Part shown: positions 8,574 through 15,606 of the stretch, piece after piece
Layout of the letters: each line of letters begins with the position of its first letter
Numbering within the stretch: position 1 is the stretch's first letter
Translations under genes and position numbers: made by a program
Origin: Planctomycetota bacterium
Lineage (GTDB): Bacteria > Planctomycetota > Planctomycetia > Gemmatales > Gemmataceae
Direction: 5' to 3'
DNA length: 40,514 bases
Assembly (NCBI GenBank): GCA_016177925.1
Contig: JACOUH010000106.1
Location: 1 to 40,514 of the forward strand
Notes under the pieces: model-generated
The model's input: only the letters and a program-made list of their open reading frames with translations
Told to the model about the DNA's origin: nothing
Databases searched by the model: none

Positions 8574-9002
8574 ATGACGAACGGCTGGGAGCACGTCCGC
8601 AATCTTCTCTCTGGCCCGCTGACTCACGACGGCCTGCCGTGGCCATTCATTCTGCCTGCCCTGCTGTGCGATCTGCGCTGCCGCTTCCTGCCCAAAGGGA
8701 CGGCCGGTCGCGGCCACCGCGCCGTCGCTCGCAATGGCCGCGTGCTGCTGTGCAGCGACCTGCCCTCTGACCGCCTCGACGGCCGCCCCGCGCTGGTGCG
8801 TCTTCAGACCTGGCACAAGGTGATCCTGCCAGGCGAGTCCGCAGCGCCGTACGGCGTGCTCCTGTACGTGCGGACGAAGGGCGAACCGGCGGGACCATCC
8901 TGGACGACAACGCTCGTGAAAGTGAATGAAGCGGGCGGCGATCTGCGCCTCGACGTGGGCGGCGGGATGGCGCTGGCGTTCTTCGCCGGGGGAGGCAGCT
9001 GA
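8574..9002 (+). CDS. Conserved-looking protein of unknown function, third gene of the mini-ferritin unit
   Basis: A 142-residue protein that I do not recognise. It has no membrane helix, signal peptide or obvious metal-binding motif. Four beta-rich stretches (GRVLLCSDL, HKVILPGES, YGVLLYVRT, GMALAFFAG) suggest a small beta fold. It starts four bases after the ferredoxin stop with only a weak GGGTGA upstream, so coupling is likely. Its TGA stop is followed immediately by a TTAGCCCGACGCG palindrome. Its tie to ferredoxin and mini-ferritin is by position only. Confidence 0.72.
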   Translation: MTNGWEHVRNLLSGPLTHDGLPWPFILPALLCDLRCRFLPKGTAGRGHRAVARNGRVLLCSDLPSDRLDGRPALVRLQTWHKVILPGESAAPYGVLLYVRTKGEPAGPSWTTTLVKVNEAGGDLRLDVGGGMALAFFAGGGS

Positions 9003-9099
9003 TTAGCCCGACGCGCTACCAGCCCGAAGCGCGAGCGAGGGTTCGCTGTGTGCCTCGCTGGCGCGTCGGGCTAAGAGATCCTCGCTGGCGCGTCGGGCT
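9003..9099. repeat. TTAGCCCGACGCG palindrome overlapping the scpA 3' end
   Basis: TTAGCCCGACGCGC (9003-9016) pairs with GCGCGTCGGGCTAA (9061-9074). A further direct copy, CTCGCTGGCGCGTCGGGCT, follows at 9080-9098. It begins right after one stop codon, and its other arm supplies the scpA stop and last codons. The same module occurs as a perfect 22-base palindrome at 35231-35285. Confidence 0.8.
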
Positions 9100-9817
9100 C
9101 GTCTGCCGGCGGCGGCGGAGGCAGCGACACCCAGATGTCGCCGAACGTCTCGTCCTGCTCTGCCTGGACGCTGAAACGCCGCGTCAGCTCGAGGATCGCC
9201 AGGAAGTAACCGACCAGGCGCGAGCGCGTGTACGGCGGCAGGAACAGGCGGGACAGCGGCAATCGGTCCGCGCCGCGCAGGCGGCCGAGGACCTCTTCCA
9301 TGTAGACATGCACCGGCGTCTGATCGATCGAGATTTGCTGCGGCTGCAGGGCGAGGGTCTCGCGCAGCAACCGTCCGAAGGCGCTGACCAGGTCCCACAG
9401 TTCGACCGGCCGCAGCGGAGTTGGCCCCGACGGTGTGGGCGCCGGCGGCTGTTGTCGCGGCAGTCGCTCGGCCTGTCGCTCCGCCTGCTGCTCCAGCAGG
9501 GCGGCGGCATCCTTGAAACGCTTGTACTCGAGCAGTTGCCTCACCAGTTCCTGGCGCGGGTCCTCTTCCTCGGCGCCCGACTCCTCGGGCCGCGGCAGCA
9601 GCATCTTGCTTTTCAACTCGGCGAGTGTCGCGGCCATCACGAGGAAGTCGCCGACGCGCTCGACGTCGATGACCTGAAGGACGTCGAGGTAGTGCTTGAA
9701 CTGCTCGGCCACCCGGGCAATGGGAATGTCGCGCAGGTCGATCTCATCGCGCTTGACCAGGTAGAGCAACAGGTCGAGCGGGCCGTGAAAGACGTCGAGG
9801 TCGACCTGATAGTCCAT
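9071..9817 (-). CDS. scpA: Segregation and condensation protein A
   Basis: A 248-residue kleisin that bridges SMC heads and partners with ScpB in chromosome condensation. The N-terminal SMC-binding helices begin VFHGPLDLLLYLVKRDEIDL, a standard ScpA opening, with AELKSKMLLPRP after it. A Gln/Glu/Pro-rich linker follows (about 80-140), then the C-terminal winged helix with LVGYFLAILELTRR. The last codons (PDAPARIS) and the TAG stop are read from the palindromic repeat at 9003-9099, so the native C-terminus has been replaced or extended. scpB and smc are not in the window. It is divergent from the lipoate ligase gene. Confidence 0.93.
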   Translation of the reverse strand: MDYQVDLDVFHGPLDLLLYLVKRDEIDLRDIPIARVAEQFKHYLDVLQVIDVERVGDFLVMAATLAELKSKMLLPRPEESGAEEEDPRQELVRQLLEYKRFKDAAALLEQQAERQAERLPRQQPPAPTPSGPTPLRPVELWDLVSAFGRLLRETLALQPQQISIDQTPVHVYMEEVLGRLRGADRLPLSRLFLPPYTRSRLVGYFLAILELTRRFSVQAEQDETFGDIWVSLPPPPPADEPDAPARIS

Positions 9818-9943
9818 GCCGCAAGACTCGCCGGTTGAGGTACCTTGCCCGTCCCGCCCGGGCTCCCTGCTCGATTGTCTCGCGGGGCATCGCCCCTGGC
9901 AACGTCAGGCGGCGCTTTCGATTCGTATCGGCGGACATCCTCG

Positions 9944-9973
9944 CTGACCTTGAAGCGGGGCCGACGCTACAAT
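9944..9973 (+). promoter_or_regulatory. Likely sigma-70-type promoter of the lipoate ligase gene
   Basis: CTGACC (9944-9949, four of six consensus bases) lies 18 bases before TACAAT (9968-9973, five of six). The -10 box overlaps an upstream ATG at 9972, which argues for translation from the ATG at 10008. Confidence 0.5.
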
Positions 9974-10007
9974 GGGCAGATCGCTCCTGCCCCGCTTGCC
10001 CGGTCCC

Positions 10008-10721
10008 ATGCAGTTCCTCGACCTGACGCTGCCGTCTGCCGTCGCGAACCTTGCCCTGGATGAGGCCTTGCTGCTGGAGGCCGAGGCCGGGCGCGGCGGC
10101 GAGATGCTGCGCCTGTGGGAGTGGTCGCATCCTGCCGTCGTGCTCGGCTCGGGCTGCGTCTTGCGCGAGGATGTCGACGAGGACGCCTGCGCCGCCGACG
10201 GGGTGCCCGTGCTGCGACGCTCGAGCGGGGGGGGCACCGTGCTCCTGGGCCGCGGCTGCTTGCTCTTCAGCCTCGTCCTCGCCTTTGACCGCTCCCCCGC
10301 CCTGGCCACGGTCCGCCCGTCCTACGGCTATATCCTGGAGCGGTTGTGTGAGGCACTCGCCGACATCGTGCCCGGAATCAGGCAGGGGGGCATCAGCGAC
10401 CTGGCGGCGAGAGGGCGGAAGTTCTCTGGCAACGCCCAGCAGCGGAAGCGCCGGTTTTTGCTCCACCACGGAACGCTCCTGTATGACTTCGACCTTGCCC
10501 TGATCGGCCGCTACCTGCGTCGGCCGGCCCGACAGCCGGAGTACCGCGCCGGCCGCGATCACCTCGACTTCGTCAGGAACCTGCCGTGTCCGGCTGAGGA
10601 ACTGCGCAACCGTCTGTGTATCGCCTGGCAGGCGGAAGAACGTTCGTCCTGGCCGGAAGAAGCGGTGGCGGAGCTGGTACGATCGAAATACAGCACGGCG
10701 GAGTGGGTGCGCCGGCGTTAG
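10008..10721 (+). CDS. Lipoate-protein ligase A family protein
   Basis: A 237-residue BPL/LplA/LipB-fold enzyme that attaches lipoate or octanoate to 2-oxoacid dehydrogenase or GcvH lipoyl domains. It shows the substrate-loop motif RRSSGGGTVLLGRG (about residues 66-80), DLAARGRKFSGNAQQ with the catalytic-type Lys near 137, and HHGTLLYDFD. It lacks the C-terminal accessory domain of long LplA and is near the length of LipM/LplJ-type enzymes, so octanoyltransferase activity is also possible. The ATG at 10008 was chosen because the upstream ATG lies inside a likely -10 box. Its stop overlaps the stop of the convergent glycosyltransferase gene by three to four bases. Confidence 0.87.
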   Translation: MQFLDLTLPSAVANLALDEALLLEAEAGRGGEMLRLWEWSHPAVVLGSGCVLREDVDEDACAADGVPVLRRSSGGGTVLLGRGCLLFSLVLAFDRSPALATVRPSYGYILERLCEALADIVPGIRQGGISDLAARGRKFSGNAQQRKRRFLLHHGTLLYDFDLALIGRYLRRPARQPEYRAGRDHLDFVRNLPCPAEELRNRLCIAWQAEERSSWPEEAVAELVRSKYSTAEWVRRR

Positions 10722-12340
10722 CCGGCCTCTGCCCTCGGCGCGGCGCCGCCACCCCGGACAAGGTGGACGGCCAGCCCCATGATCAGGGCCAGGAAGAGCA
10801 GGTTGCGAACCACCAGGACGACCGCCAGCCGGACGGTTGGCTCCCTGATCGCCCGAGGCACACGCCGCGGGGCCTCCGGATCGATCAGGTCGAACGTGAA
10901 CAGGAAGGGGACCAGGACGGTGCTCAGCGCGCACACCAGAAGGAAGCCCGTTGTGAACAGCCTCCGGCTGCCCCGGCCGAGAGGAAGCAGGGCCACCAGG
11001 GGTGCCAGCCAGAGCAAATACTGCGGCGAAAAGACCTTGTTGGTTGCGATGAACAGCATCAGGAACAGGAGCGTGAAACTGATAAAGGGGCGCGGGTGAG
11101 CCCGGGCCAGGGTGGCTCCCGCCGGGGAGTCCACCCCCGCCGCTCCAGAGACCCGCCGGAAGCGGAGCAGCACAACGATTGCCCCCACGAGCGCGCCGGC
11201 TGTCAACCAGGGAGACAGCGCGACCAGGGCGGGCGTCAGGGGCGAGTGGACGTTGATGCTCCCATAGGAGTAGTCCACCGTGACGGGGTGCCCCAATGAA
11301 CGCAGGACCAGTACCAGGGAGCCGTAGAGCGAGTCGATCTCGATAGGCCGGGCTCGGTGGTAGCGGAAGAAGTCCAGGCAGTGCTCACCCGTCCAGAGGT
11401 AGAAGGGCACAAACCCCACGACAACCAGGCCCAGCAAGAGGCTCCCCCGGGCGGCGAATCCGGCCAGCGCGCGCGGCCGCCACATCTCCAGGGGCTGGCT
11501 TCCTGGCATTGCGCCCACCACCCAGATGGGCGCGAGCACCACGGGCACGAGCTTGAAGTGGATTGCTACGGCCAGGAGCGCAAACGACCAGCTATAGTGG
11601 GCTCGACTGGCCAGAAGGGCCAGGGAGAGGAGAACCAAGGCGGCCAGGACGAGGTCGAGACGGTCGTACAGTAGGTGCCAGAGCAGCATCGTGCTCGCCG
11701 CGTAGACCAGCAGCCGCTGCCCCTGGTCTCCCTTGCTCTCGTCAGGGATACTCGATGCGGGCCGGTTTGACACAAGGCCGGAGCGCCAGCGATGGGACGT
11801 TCCCGCGCTGGCGCTTGGGGCTTGTCGGGTCCCCGCGCTGGCGCTTGGGGCTTGTGTCCCCTCTCCCCGCGTTGAGGGGAACAACCGGCGGCAGAGCACC
11901 ACGACCAGGACCAGCAGGGCCCCGTCGACGACTGCCATTCCTGCATGGAAGGTAAAATAGTAGCGTGGTTTCGCGATGCTGTCCTGCGGGCCCGCGTCAA
12001 CGACCTCGCCTCGCATCCCGAGCGCGGGCAGGCGCATGACCACCAGGGCCAGCGGCGGATACTCCACGTCCTTATACTCGTCGATCGGGGCTGCCAGCGT
12101 CCCGGCGACGTCGGCCTCCTTCGCCTCCCGCTCCACCTTCTGGGCGTGGAACTCGTAGAACGACACGCCGGTGCGTGAGGCGGCCTCGTGCTCCTGCGCA
12201 TAGCGCGCATAGATGCCCACGTCGCTCGCCGGTTGAGGGAACGGGAGGACGAGCAGGCGGCTCGCCAGGAAGACGCCGCCTGCCAGGAGAAGGAGCGGCG
12301 CCTGCGTCGGTTTGCCGGTTCCGTTGCGCGTGCGCGTCAT
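10718..12340 (-). CDS. Polytopic GT87/DUF2029-like mannosyltransferase with an in-frame repeat insertion
   Basis: A 540-residue integral membrane protein with about ten hydrophobic helices. GT-C enzymes of this class transfer sugars from polyprenyl-phosphate donors outside the inner membrane. Supporting motifs are an acidic first loop (PASDVGIYARYA), DVEYPPLALVVMRLP and NKVFSPQYLLWLAP, the last typical of GT87/DUF2029 proteins. Residues about 152-200 are an Ala/Ser/Pro-rich stretch with QAPSASAGT twice, encoded by a dispersed repeat also found between genes at 16781-16881. The ATG at 12340 was chosen because GAGAGG lies upstream; the longer open frame would translate a palindrome. Family assignment is by motif only. 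Confidence 0.8.
   Translation of the reverse strand: MTRTRNGTGKPTQAPLLLLAGGVFLASRLLVLPFPQPASDVGIYARYAQEHEAASRTGVSFYEFHAQKVEREAKEADVAGTLAAPIDEYKDVEYPPLALVVMRLPALGMRGEVVDAGPQDSIAKPRYYFTFHAGMAVVDGALLVLVVVLCRRLFPSTRGEGTQAPSASAGTRQAPSASAGTSHRWRSGLVSNRPASSIPDESKGDQGQRLLVYAASTMLLWHLLYDRLDLVLAALVLLSLALLASRAHYSWSFALLAVAIHFKLVPVVLAPIWVVGAMPGSQPLEMWRPRALAGFAARGSLLLGLVVVGFVPFYLWTGEHCLDFFRYHRARPIEIDSLYGSLVLVLRSLGHPVTVDYSYGSINVHSPLTPALVALSPWLTAGALVGAIVVLLRFRRVSGAAGVDSPAGATLARAHPRPFISFTLLFLMLFIATNKVFSPQYLLWLAPLVALLPLGRGSRRLFTTGFLLVCALSTVLVPFLFTFDLIDPEAPRRVPRAIREPTVRLAVVLVVRNLLFLALIMGLAVHLVRGGGAAPRAEAG
11757..11881. repeat. Dispersed repeat inserted in frame in the membrane glycosyltransferase
   Basis: It shares GCGGGCCGGT-TGACACAAG, GGAGCGCCAGCGA-GGGACGT and CCCGCGCTGGCGCTTGGGGC with the intergenic copy at 16781-16881, with a few point differences. 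The CGCGCTGGCGCTTGGGGCTTGT unit is doubled here, giving QAPSASAGT twice in the protein. No stop codon or frameshift results. Confidence 0.8.
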
Positions 12341-12357
12341 CGGCACGGACCTCTCTG

Positions 12358-12438
12358 AATAGCTCCCCGCAACAGGGAAAGTGGGGCAGGCATCTTGCCT
12401 GCCAGCTCTTCCGGCAGGCAAGATGCCTGCCCCACTTT
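12358..12438. repeat. Perfect 26-base palindrome upstream of the GT87-like gene
   Basis: The arm at 12378-12403 (AAAGTGGGGCAGGCATCTTG...) pairs perfectly with 12413-12438 around nine bases. The left flank AATAGCTCCCCGCAACAGGG recurs, slightly changed, at the left end of the element at 20544-20690, which has a different inner palindrome. Confidence 0.8.
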
Positions 12439-12821
12439 CTGTCCTCTCTGGTCGGGGACCACTGTCAACAAAGCGTGACGCACGCCGTCGCGGGCCTCTC
12501 CCACTGTCTACAGAAGTGGACACCTCCCGTGGACTCCGTGGACCGCCGAAGAAATAATTGGCGAGCGCCGCCACACAGGGCCGATCTGCCACGGTCGCAA
12601 AGGCCCTCTTCCCATGAACTTACGTCGACCAATCGTCGGTGTTTTCCCACTTCCGTAGTATTTCTCCCGATGTCGCCCGGTGGATGGCACGCGCCGTGCA
12701 TTCTTCTTCCCCACGCTTTACATCACAATGCAATCTTCGACTACCACCCGTGGGGCTGGTATTCGAGACCGAGCGTGCAGGAGTGTCGTTCCTACTTCCT
12801 TCCATTGAAAGGGCCGAGTCC
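12439..12821 (+). other. Long leader region of the pilin gene, no gene seen
   Basis: These 383 bases separate the divergent glycosyltransferase and first Flp pilin genes. No coding sequence is convincing. GTGGAC occurs three times (12516, 12529, 12538), and a sigma-54-like site lies at 12685-12700. The ribosome site GAAAGGG ends eight bases before the pilin ATG, within a stretch that is duplicated before the third pilin. Confidence 0.6.
12685..12700 (+). promoter_or_regulatory. Sigma-54-type promoter candidate for the flp/tad locus
   Basis: TGGCACGCGCCGTGCA keeps GG at -24 and GC at -12 with exactly ten bases between, and a full TGGCACG block. It differs from the consensus TGGCACG-N4-TTGCW at the first T of the -12 element. 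It would give a leader of about 110 bases before the first pilin. An enhancer-binding activator would be required; none is encoded in the window. Confidence 0.45.
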
Positions 12822-13007
12822 ATGAAGAAGTACCTCACCGCCGCCAAGAAGTTCGTCCGCAAGTTCATCACCCGCCAGGAGGAAGGCGCCACGCTGGCCG
12901 AGTACGGCCTGCTGCTGGCCCTCATCGCCGTGATCTGCATCGCCGCGATTACCGTCCTCGGCACGAAGATCAGCAGCATGTTCAGCTCGGTCGCCGGCTC
13001 CATCTGA
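12822..13007 (+). CDS. flp: Flp-family type IVb pilin (copy 1)
   Basis: A 61-residue prepilin, the major subunit type of Tad pili. A basic leader with many Lys and Arg ends at EEG-ATLAEY, where the prepilin peptidase is expected to cut after Gly22, leaving the Flp signature Glu5-Tyr6. One hydrophobic helix (LLLALIAVICIAAITVLG) forms the pilus core. The ATG at 12822 follows GAAAGGG. Copy 3 at 13483 differs by a single residue (Lys49 here, Gln there). It is the first gene after a long leader with a sigma-54-like site. Confidence 0.95.
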   Translation: MKKYLTAAKKFVRKFITRQEEGATLAEYGLLLALIAVICIAAITVLGTKISSMFSSVAGSI

Positions 13008-13060
13008 GCCGGGGAGGGAAGGGGAGCACGGCGGTGCCGGCCGCCCGCCTGCTGAAGCGA

Positions 13061-13084
13061 GGGCGAGGTCGGCCGACCTCGCCC
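13061..13084 (+). terminator. Perfect 24-base palindrome after the first pilin gene
   Basis: GGGCGAGGTCGG and its exact complement form a 12-base stem with no spacer, 54 bases after the pilin stop. There is no T-run. It may limit read-through or protect the abundant pilin mRNA 3' end, as often seen after pilin genes. Confidence 0.45.
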
Positions 13085-13133
13085 AGCGCTGCCGTACCGT
13101 GATCCCGCCTGACTTCTGCTGGATGGGGAGAGA

Positions 13134-13215
13134 GCTTCTCTGCCCGAGCGAGCCCTGGTCATTCGGCAGAGAAGGCGAGGCAGACGGGCAAGTTTGCCGC
13201 CTCGTCTTCTTTCCC
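13134..13215 (+). other. Structured leader of the second pilin gene
   Basis: CTTCTCTGCC (13135-13144) pairs with GGCAGAGAAG (13165-13174). Just downstream, GGCGAGGC pairs with GCCTCGTC around GGGCA/TTGCC. The two hairpins end shortly before the GGAGGGAGGGGAG ribosome site of the GTG start at 13230. Confidence 0.45.
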
Positions 13216-13229
13216 GGAGGGAGGGGAGC

Positions 13230-13403
13230 GTGCGTGTGTTCCACAGAATCCTCACCCGCCTCTTCTCCCGGCGCGACGAAGGGGCGGCGGTGGCTGAGTA
13301 CGCCGTTGCGCTTCTTCTCATCGTCGTGCTGACCATCGCGATCATCAGCCTTCTTGGGGGCTCCATCAGTAGCTTCTTCGAGAGCGCCTCGAACACGATC
13401 TGA
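13230..13403 (+). CDS. Divergent Flp-family pilin
   Basis: A 57-residue prepilin with the Flp pattern: basic leader, RRDEG-AAVAEY cleavage site with Glu5-Tyr6, then the hydrophobic helix ALLLIVVLTIAIISLLGG. It is clearly unlike copies 1 and 3 and may be a minor or alternative pilin. The start is GTG at 13230 (a second in-frame GTG is at 13236), chosen for the strong GGAGGGAGGGGAG directly upstream. It lies between the two near-identical pilins. Confidence 0.9.
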   Translation: MRVFHRILTRLFSRRDEGAAVAEYAVALLLIVVLTIAIISLLGGSISSFFESASNTI

Positions 13404-13482
13404 AACCCGAGAGGACGGTCGGGAGGCGAACCCCCCTGCTCAGAATTGTTCCCAGCTTCCTTCCATTGAAAGGGTTAAGTCC

Positions 13483-13668
13483 ATGAAGAAGTACCTCACT
13501 GCCGCCAAGAAGTTCGTCCGCAAGTTCATCACCCGCCAGGAGGAAGGCGCCACGCTGGCCGAGTATGGCCTACTGCTGGCCCTCATCGCGGTGATCTGCA
13601 TCGCGGCGATTACCGTCCTTGGCACGCAGATCAGTTCGATGTTCAGCTCGGTCGCCGGCTCCATCTGA
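13483..13668 (+). CDS. flp: Flp-family type IVb pilin (copy 3, duplicate of copy 1)
   Basis: A 61-residue prepilin identical to copy 1 except Gln for Lys at residue 49. The duplicated unit starts upstream at CTTCCTTCCATTGAAAGGG and includes the ribosome site. About eleven coding positions differ and nearly all are silent, so both copies are under selection for the same protein. EEG-ATLAEY is the cleavage site. Which copy is the major pilin cannot be told. Confidence 0.94.
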   Translation: MKKYLTAAKKFVRKFITRQEEGATLAEYGLLLALIAVICIAAITVLGTQISSMFSSVAGSI

Positions 13669-13761
13669 GCCGGGACCGCACCGGGCGGCCCGCGGCGCTG
13701 CTTGTCGGACCGGATCGGACGCGAGCCCTTTCGCCGCGTCGGGCTTCCAGGCACTCAGCTA

Positions 13762-13938
13762 GCACCAAACGATAGTTGGGGGCTTTGGTGTGAAGAATGA
13801 CCGGCAACGGGGGTGGCATGCTTTCGCGGCCCGCGCTGGTTTCGCCCAGACGTTGACCCTGGGGGCCGCGAAAGCATGGCACACACACACCGTAGCGTTC
13901 GATTGTTTACAGAGAAGCTTCCATCTATCGTTTGGTGC
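13762..13938. repeat. Nested palindrome between the pilins and cpaA
   Basis: The outer arms GCACCAAACGATAG (13762-13775) and CTATCGTTTGGTGC (13925-13938) are perfect inverted repeats. Inside, GTGGCATGCTTTCGCGGCCC (13813-13832) pairs with 13863-13882 with one mismatch. The inner module resembles that at 20544-20690 (CATGCTT..GCGGCC). The rest of the 333-base gap 13669-14001 shows no gene. Confidence 0.75.
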
Positions 13939-14001
13939 CAGCAACGGATTGTCGTTCATCCCAGAAAGGCGACGGCTCGCTCCAACCGCGTCAGAGAGTC
14001 G

Positions 14002-14568
14002 ATGCTCATGTTTGAATCTCTTCCCATCCCTGTCGCCGTGGTCCTGGTCGCCTGCGTCGCGCTGGCGTTTATCGATCTATGTAAATATAAGATCTACAAT
14101 ATCTTCACCTACCCGCTCCTGCTCGCCGGCCTGGTCTATCACGGGATGACGGGCGGCCTGCCCGACCTGGGCGACAGCCTGCTGGGCACCCTGCTGGGCT
14201 TCGGCCTGCTGCTGCCGTTTTACGCCCTCGGCGGCATGGGCGGTGGCGACGTCAAGCTCATGGCCGCCGTCGGCGCCTGGCTCGGCCTGCCGCTCACCTT
14301 CGTCGTCTTCCTCGTCAGTTCCTTGCTGGCGGGGGTCTACGCGGTGATCCTGGTGGTGAGCTACGGCCGGGTGCGCGAAGTCTGGCTCAACCTGCAGGTC
14401 GGCTGGCTCCGCTTCCGGGCCCTGAGCCGCCAACTGGGGGCCGATGACCGGCTCGAAACCGAGGTCCAGAACCCCGACCGGGGCCGCCGGGTCGTCCCCT
14501 TCGCCCCGATGCTGGCGCTGGGCCTGTTCGTGCTCCTGCTCGGGGTTCGCTTCCTGAGCCGGCCGTGA
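14002..14568 (+). CDS. cpaA: Prepilin peptidase, CpaA/TadV type
   Basis: A 188-residue A24-family aspartic membrane peptidase that cuts Flp prepilin and TadE/F leaders. The two catalytic Asp are Asp25 in AFIDLCKYKIYN and Asp83 in the GGGDVKLMAA motif. Helices lie around 8-25, 37-50, 60-76, 95-118 and at the C-terminus. There is no N-terminal methyltransferase domain, as expected for the short TadV form. A soluble loop (about 120-165) before the last helix is longer than usual. The ATG at 14002 follows AGAGAG; the ATG at 14008 is an alternative. It follows the three pilins, the classical position. Confidence 0.92.
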   Translation: MLMFESLPIPVAVVLVACVALAFIDLCKYKIYNIFTYPLLLAGLVYHGMTGGLPDLGDSLLGTLLGFGLLLPFYALGGMGGGDVKLMAAVGAWLGLPLTFVVFLVSSLLAGVYAVILVVSYGRVREVWLNLQVGWLRFRALSRQLGADDRLETEVQNPDRGRRVVPFAPMLALGLFVLLLGVRFLSRP

Positions 14569-14660
14569 CGGCGGGTGATTGCGATTCCAAGGTGTCGGCG
14601 CCCTGGCCGGGCCGGGCGTTCGCATGTTCGTCTTGACTCGTTCCCTGGCGGAGGTGTCTC

Positions 14661-15560
14661 GTGAGTACTCGTTCCATCCTGATTGTTTTGCTGGCCCTCG
14701 CCTGCGGCGGCTCGGCCGTCGTCGGCATCAACACGCTGCGCCAAGGACCGGGCGAGCCGAAGGCGGACACGGTCACGGTGGTGGTGGCCGCCGCCGACAT
14801 CGGTCCCTTTATGTCCCTTTCCTCGAGCATGGTGACAACGCGCGAATACCCCAAGGGCTCAGTCCCCCCCGGCGCCGTCACCCGGGTCGAGGACGTCCAG
14901 GACCGAGTTTGCTTGACTTCCTTGCTCAAGGATGAGACGATCCTTGAAGGCAAGCTCTCGCCGCGCGGCGCGGGGCGGGGCATCAGCTCGGTCATCCCCA
15001 AGGGGATGCGGGCCTTCACCATCAACACGCCCAGCGTGGCGTCGAGCGTGGCCGGCTTCATCCTCCCCGGGAACAAGGTGGACATCCTGCTCACGGTGGT
15101 CAGCGGCGGGGGGGCCGACGACCCCACGGGCGGGGGGAGCACGACCACCCTGCTGCAGAACGTCGAGATCCTGGCCGTCGACAAGCTGCTGGTCGCGCCG
15201 GCGGAGAATCAGGTCAACGCGCAGGACCTGCGCTCGGTGACCCTGCTGGTCACACCGGACCAGGCTGCCAAACTGAACCTGGGGCAGAACAAGGGGACGC
15301 TCCACCTCTCCCTTCGGAACCTCCTGGATAGCGACCCCGCCCAGGTGAGTGTCGCCACCATGTCCGACCTGCGCTTCTTCCAGGGCCGCCCCTGGGACGA
15401 GCGGCTCAAGGGCCTGCTGGAGACGACGGGCAAGTTGCTGGCCAAGAAGCCGGAGAAGGAGAAGGCGCCGGTCGTCCCGGCAGCCGCGGAGGAGAAGCGT
15501 CGCCCGCTGGTGATCCAGACCCTGCACGGCAGCCAGGCCGGTGCCGTCCAGTTGCGGTAG
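14661..15560 (+). CDS. cpaB: Flp pilus assembly protein CpaB/RcpC
   Basis: A 299-residue periplasmic assembly protein with one N-terminal helix (SILIVLLALACGGSAVVG) and an SAF-type domain (about 45-110: VTVVVAAADIGPFMSLSSSM, then MRAFTINTPSVASSVAGFI). The RcpC/CpaB C-terminal domain includes VDILLTVV and VTLLVTPDQAAKLNLGQNKG. In other bacteria CpaB works with the CpaC secretin, which is not encoded next to it here. The GTG at 14661 has CGGAGG six bases upstream. A Lys/Glu/Pro-rich tail follows residue 255. The next gene, cpaE, begins 46 bases later. Confidence 0.92.
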   Translation: MSTRSILIVLLALACGGSAVVGINTLRQGPGEPKADTVTVVVAAADIGPFMSLSSSMVTTREYPKGSVPPGAVTRVEDVQDRVCLTSLLKDETILEGKLSPRGAGRGISSVIPKGMRAFTINTPSVASSVAGFILPGNKVDILLTVVSGGGADDPTGGGSTTTLLQNVEILAVDKLLVAPAENQVNAQDLRSVTLLVTPDQAAKLNLGQNKGTLHLSLRNLLDSDPAQVSVATMSDLRFFQGRPWDERLKGLLETTGKLLAKKPEKEKAPVVPAAAEEKRRPLVIQTLHGSQAGAVQLR

Positions 15561-15606
15561 ACAGCAGGGCCATTGCCCGGTCCACCAGACCGATCGAGGA
15601 TACACA

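Noticed and set aside
12341..12592. N-terminal extension of the GT87-like protein
   Set aside because: The extra codons translate a perfect palindrome and leader DNA, and a ribosome site precedes the ATG at 12340.
12797..13668. Pilin duplication as an assembly artefact
   Set aside because: About eleven coding differences plus leader differences separate the copies, so they are distinct loci.
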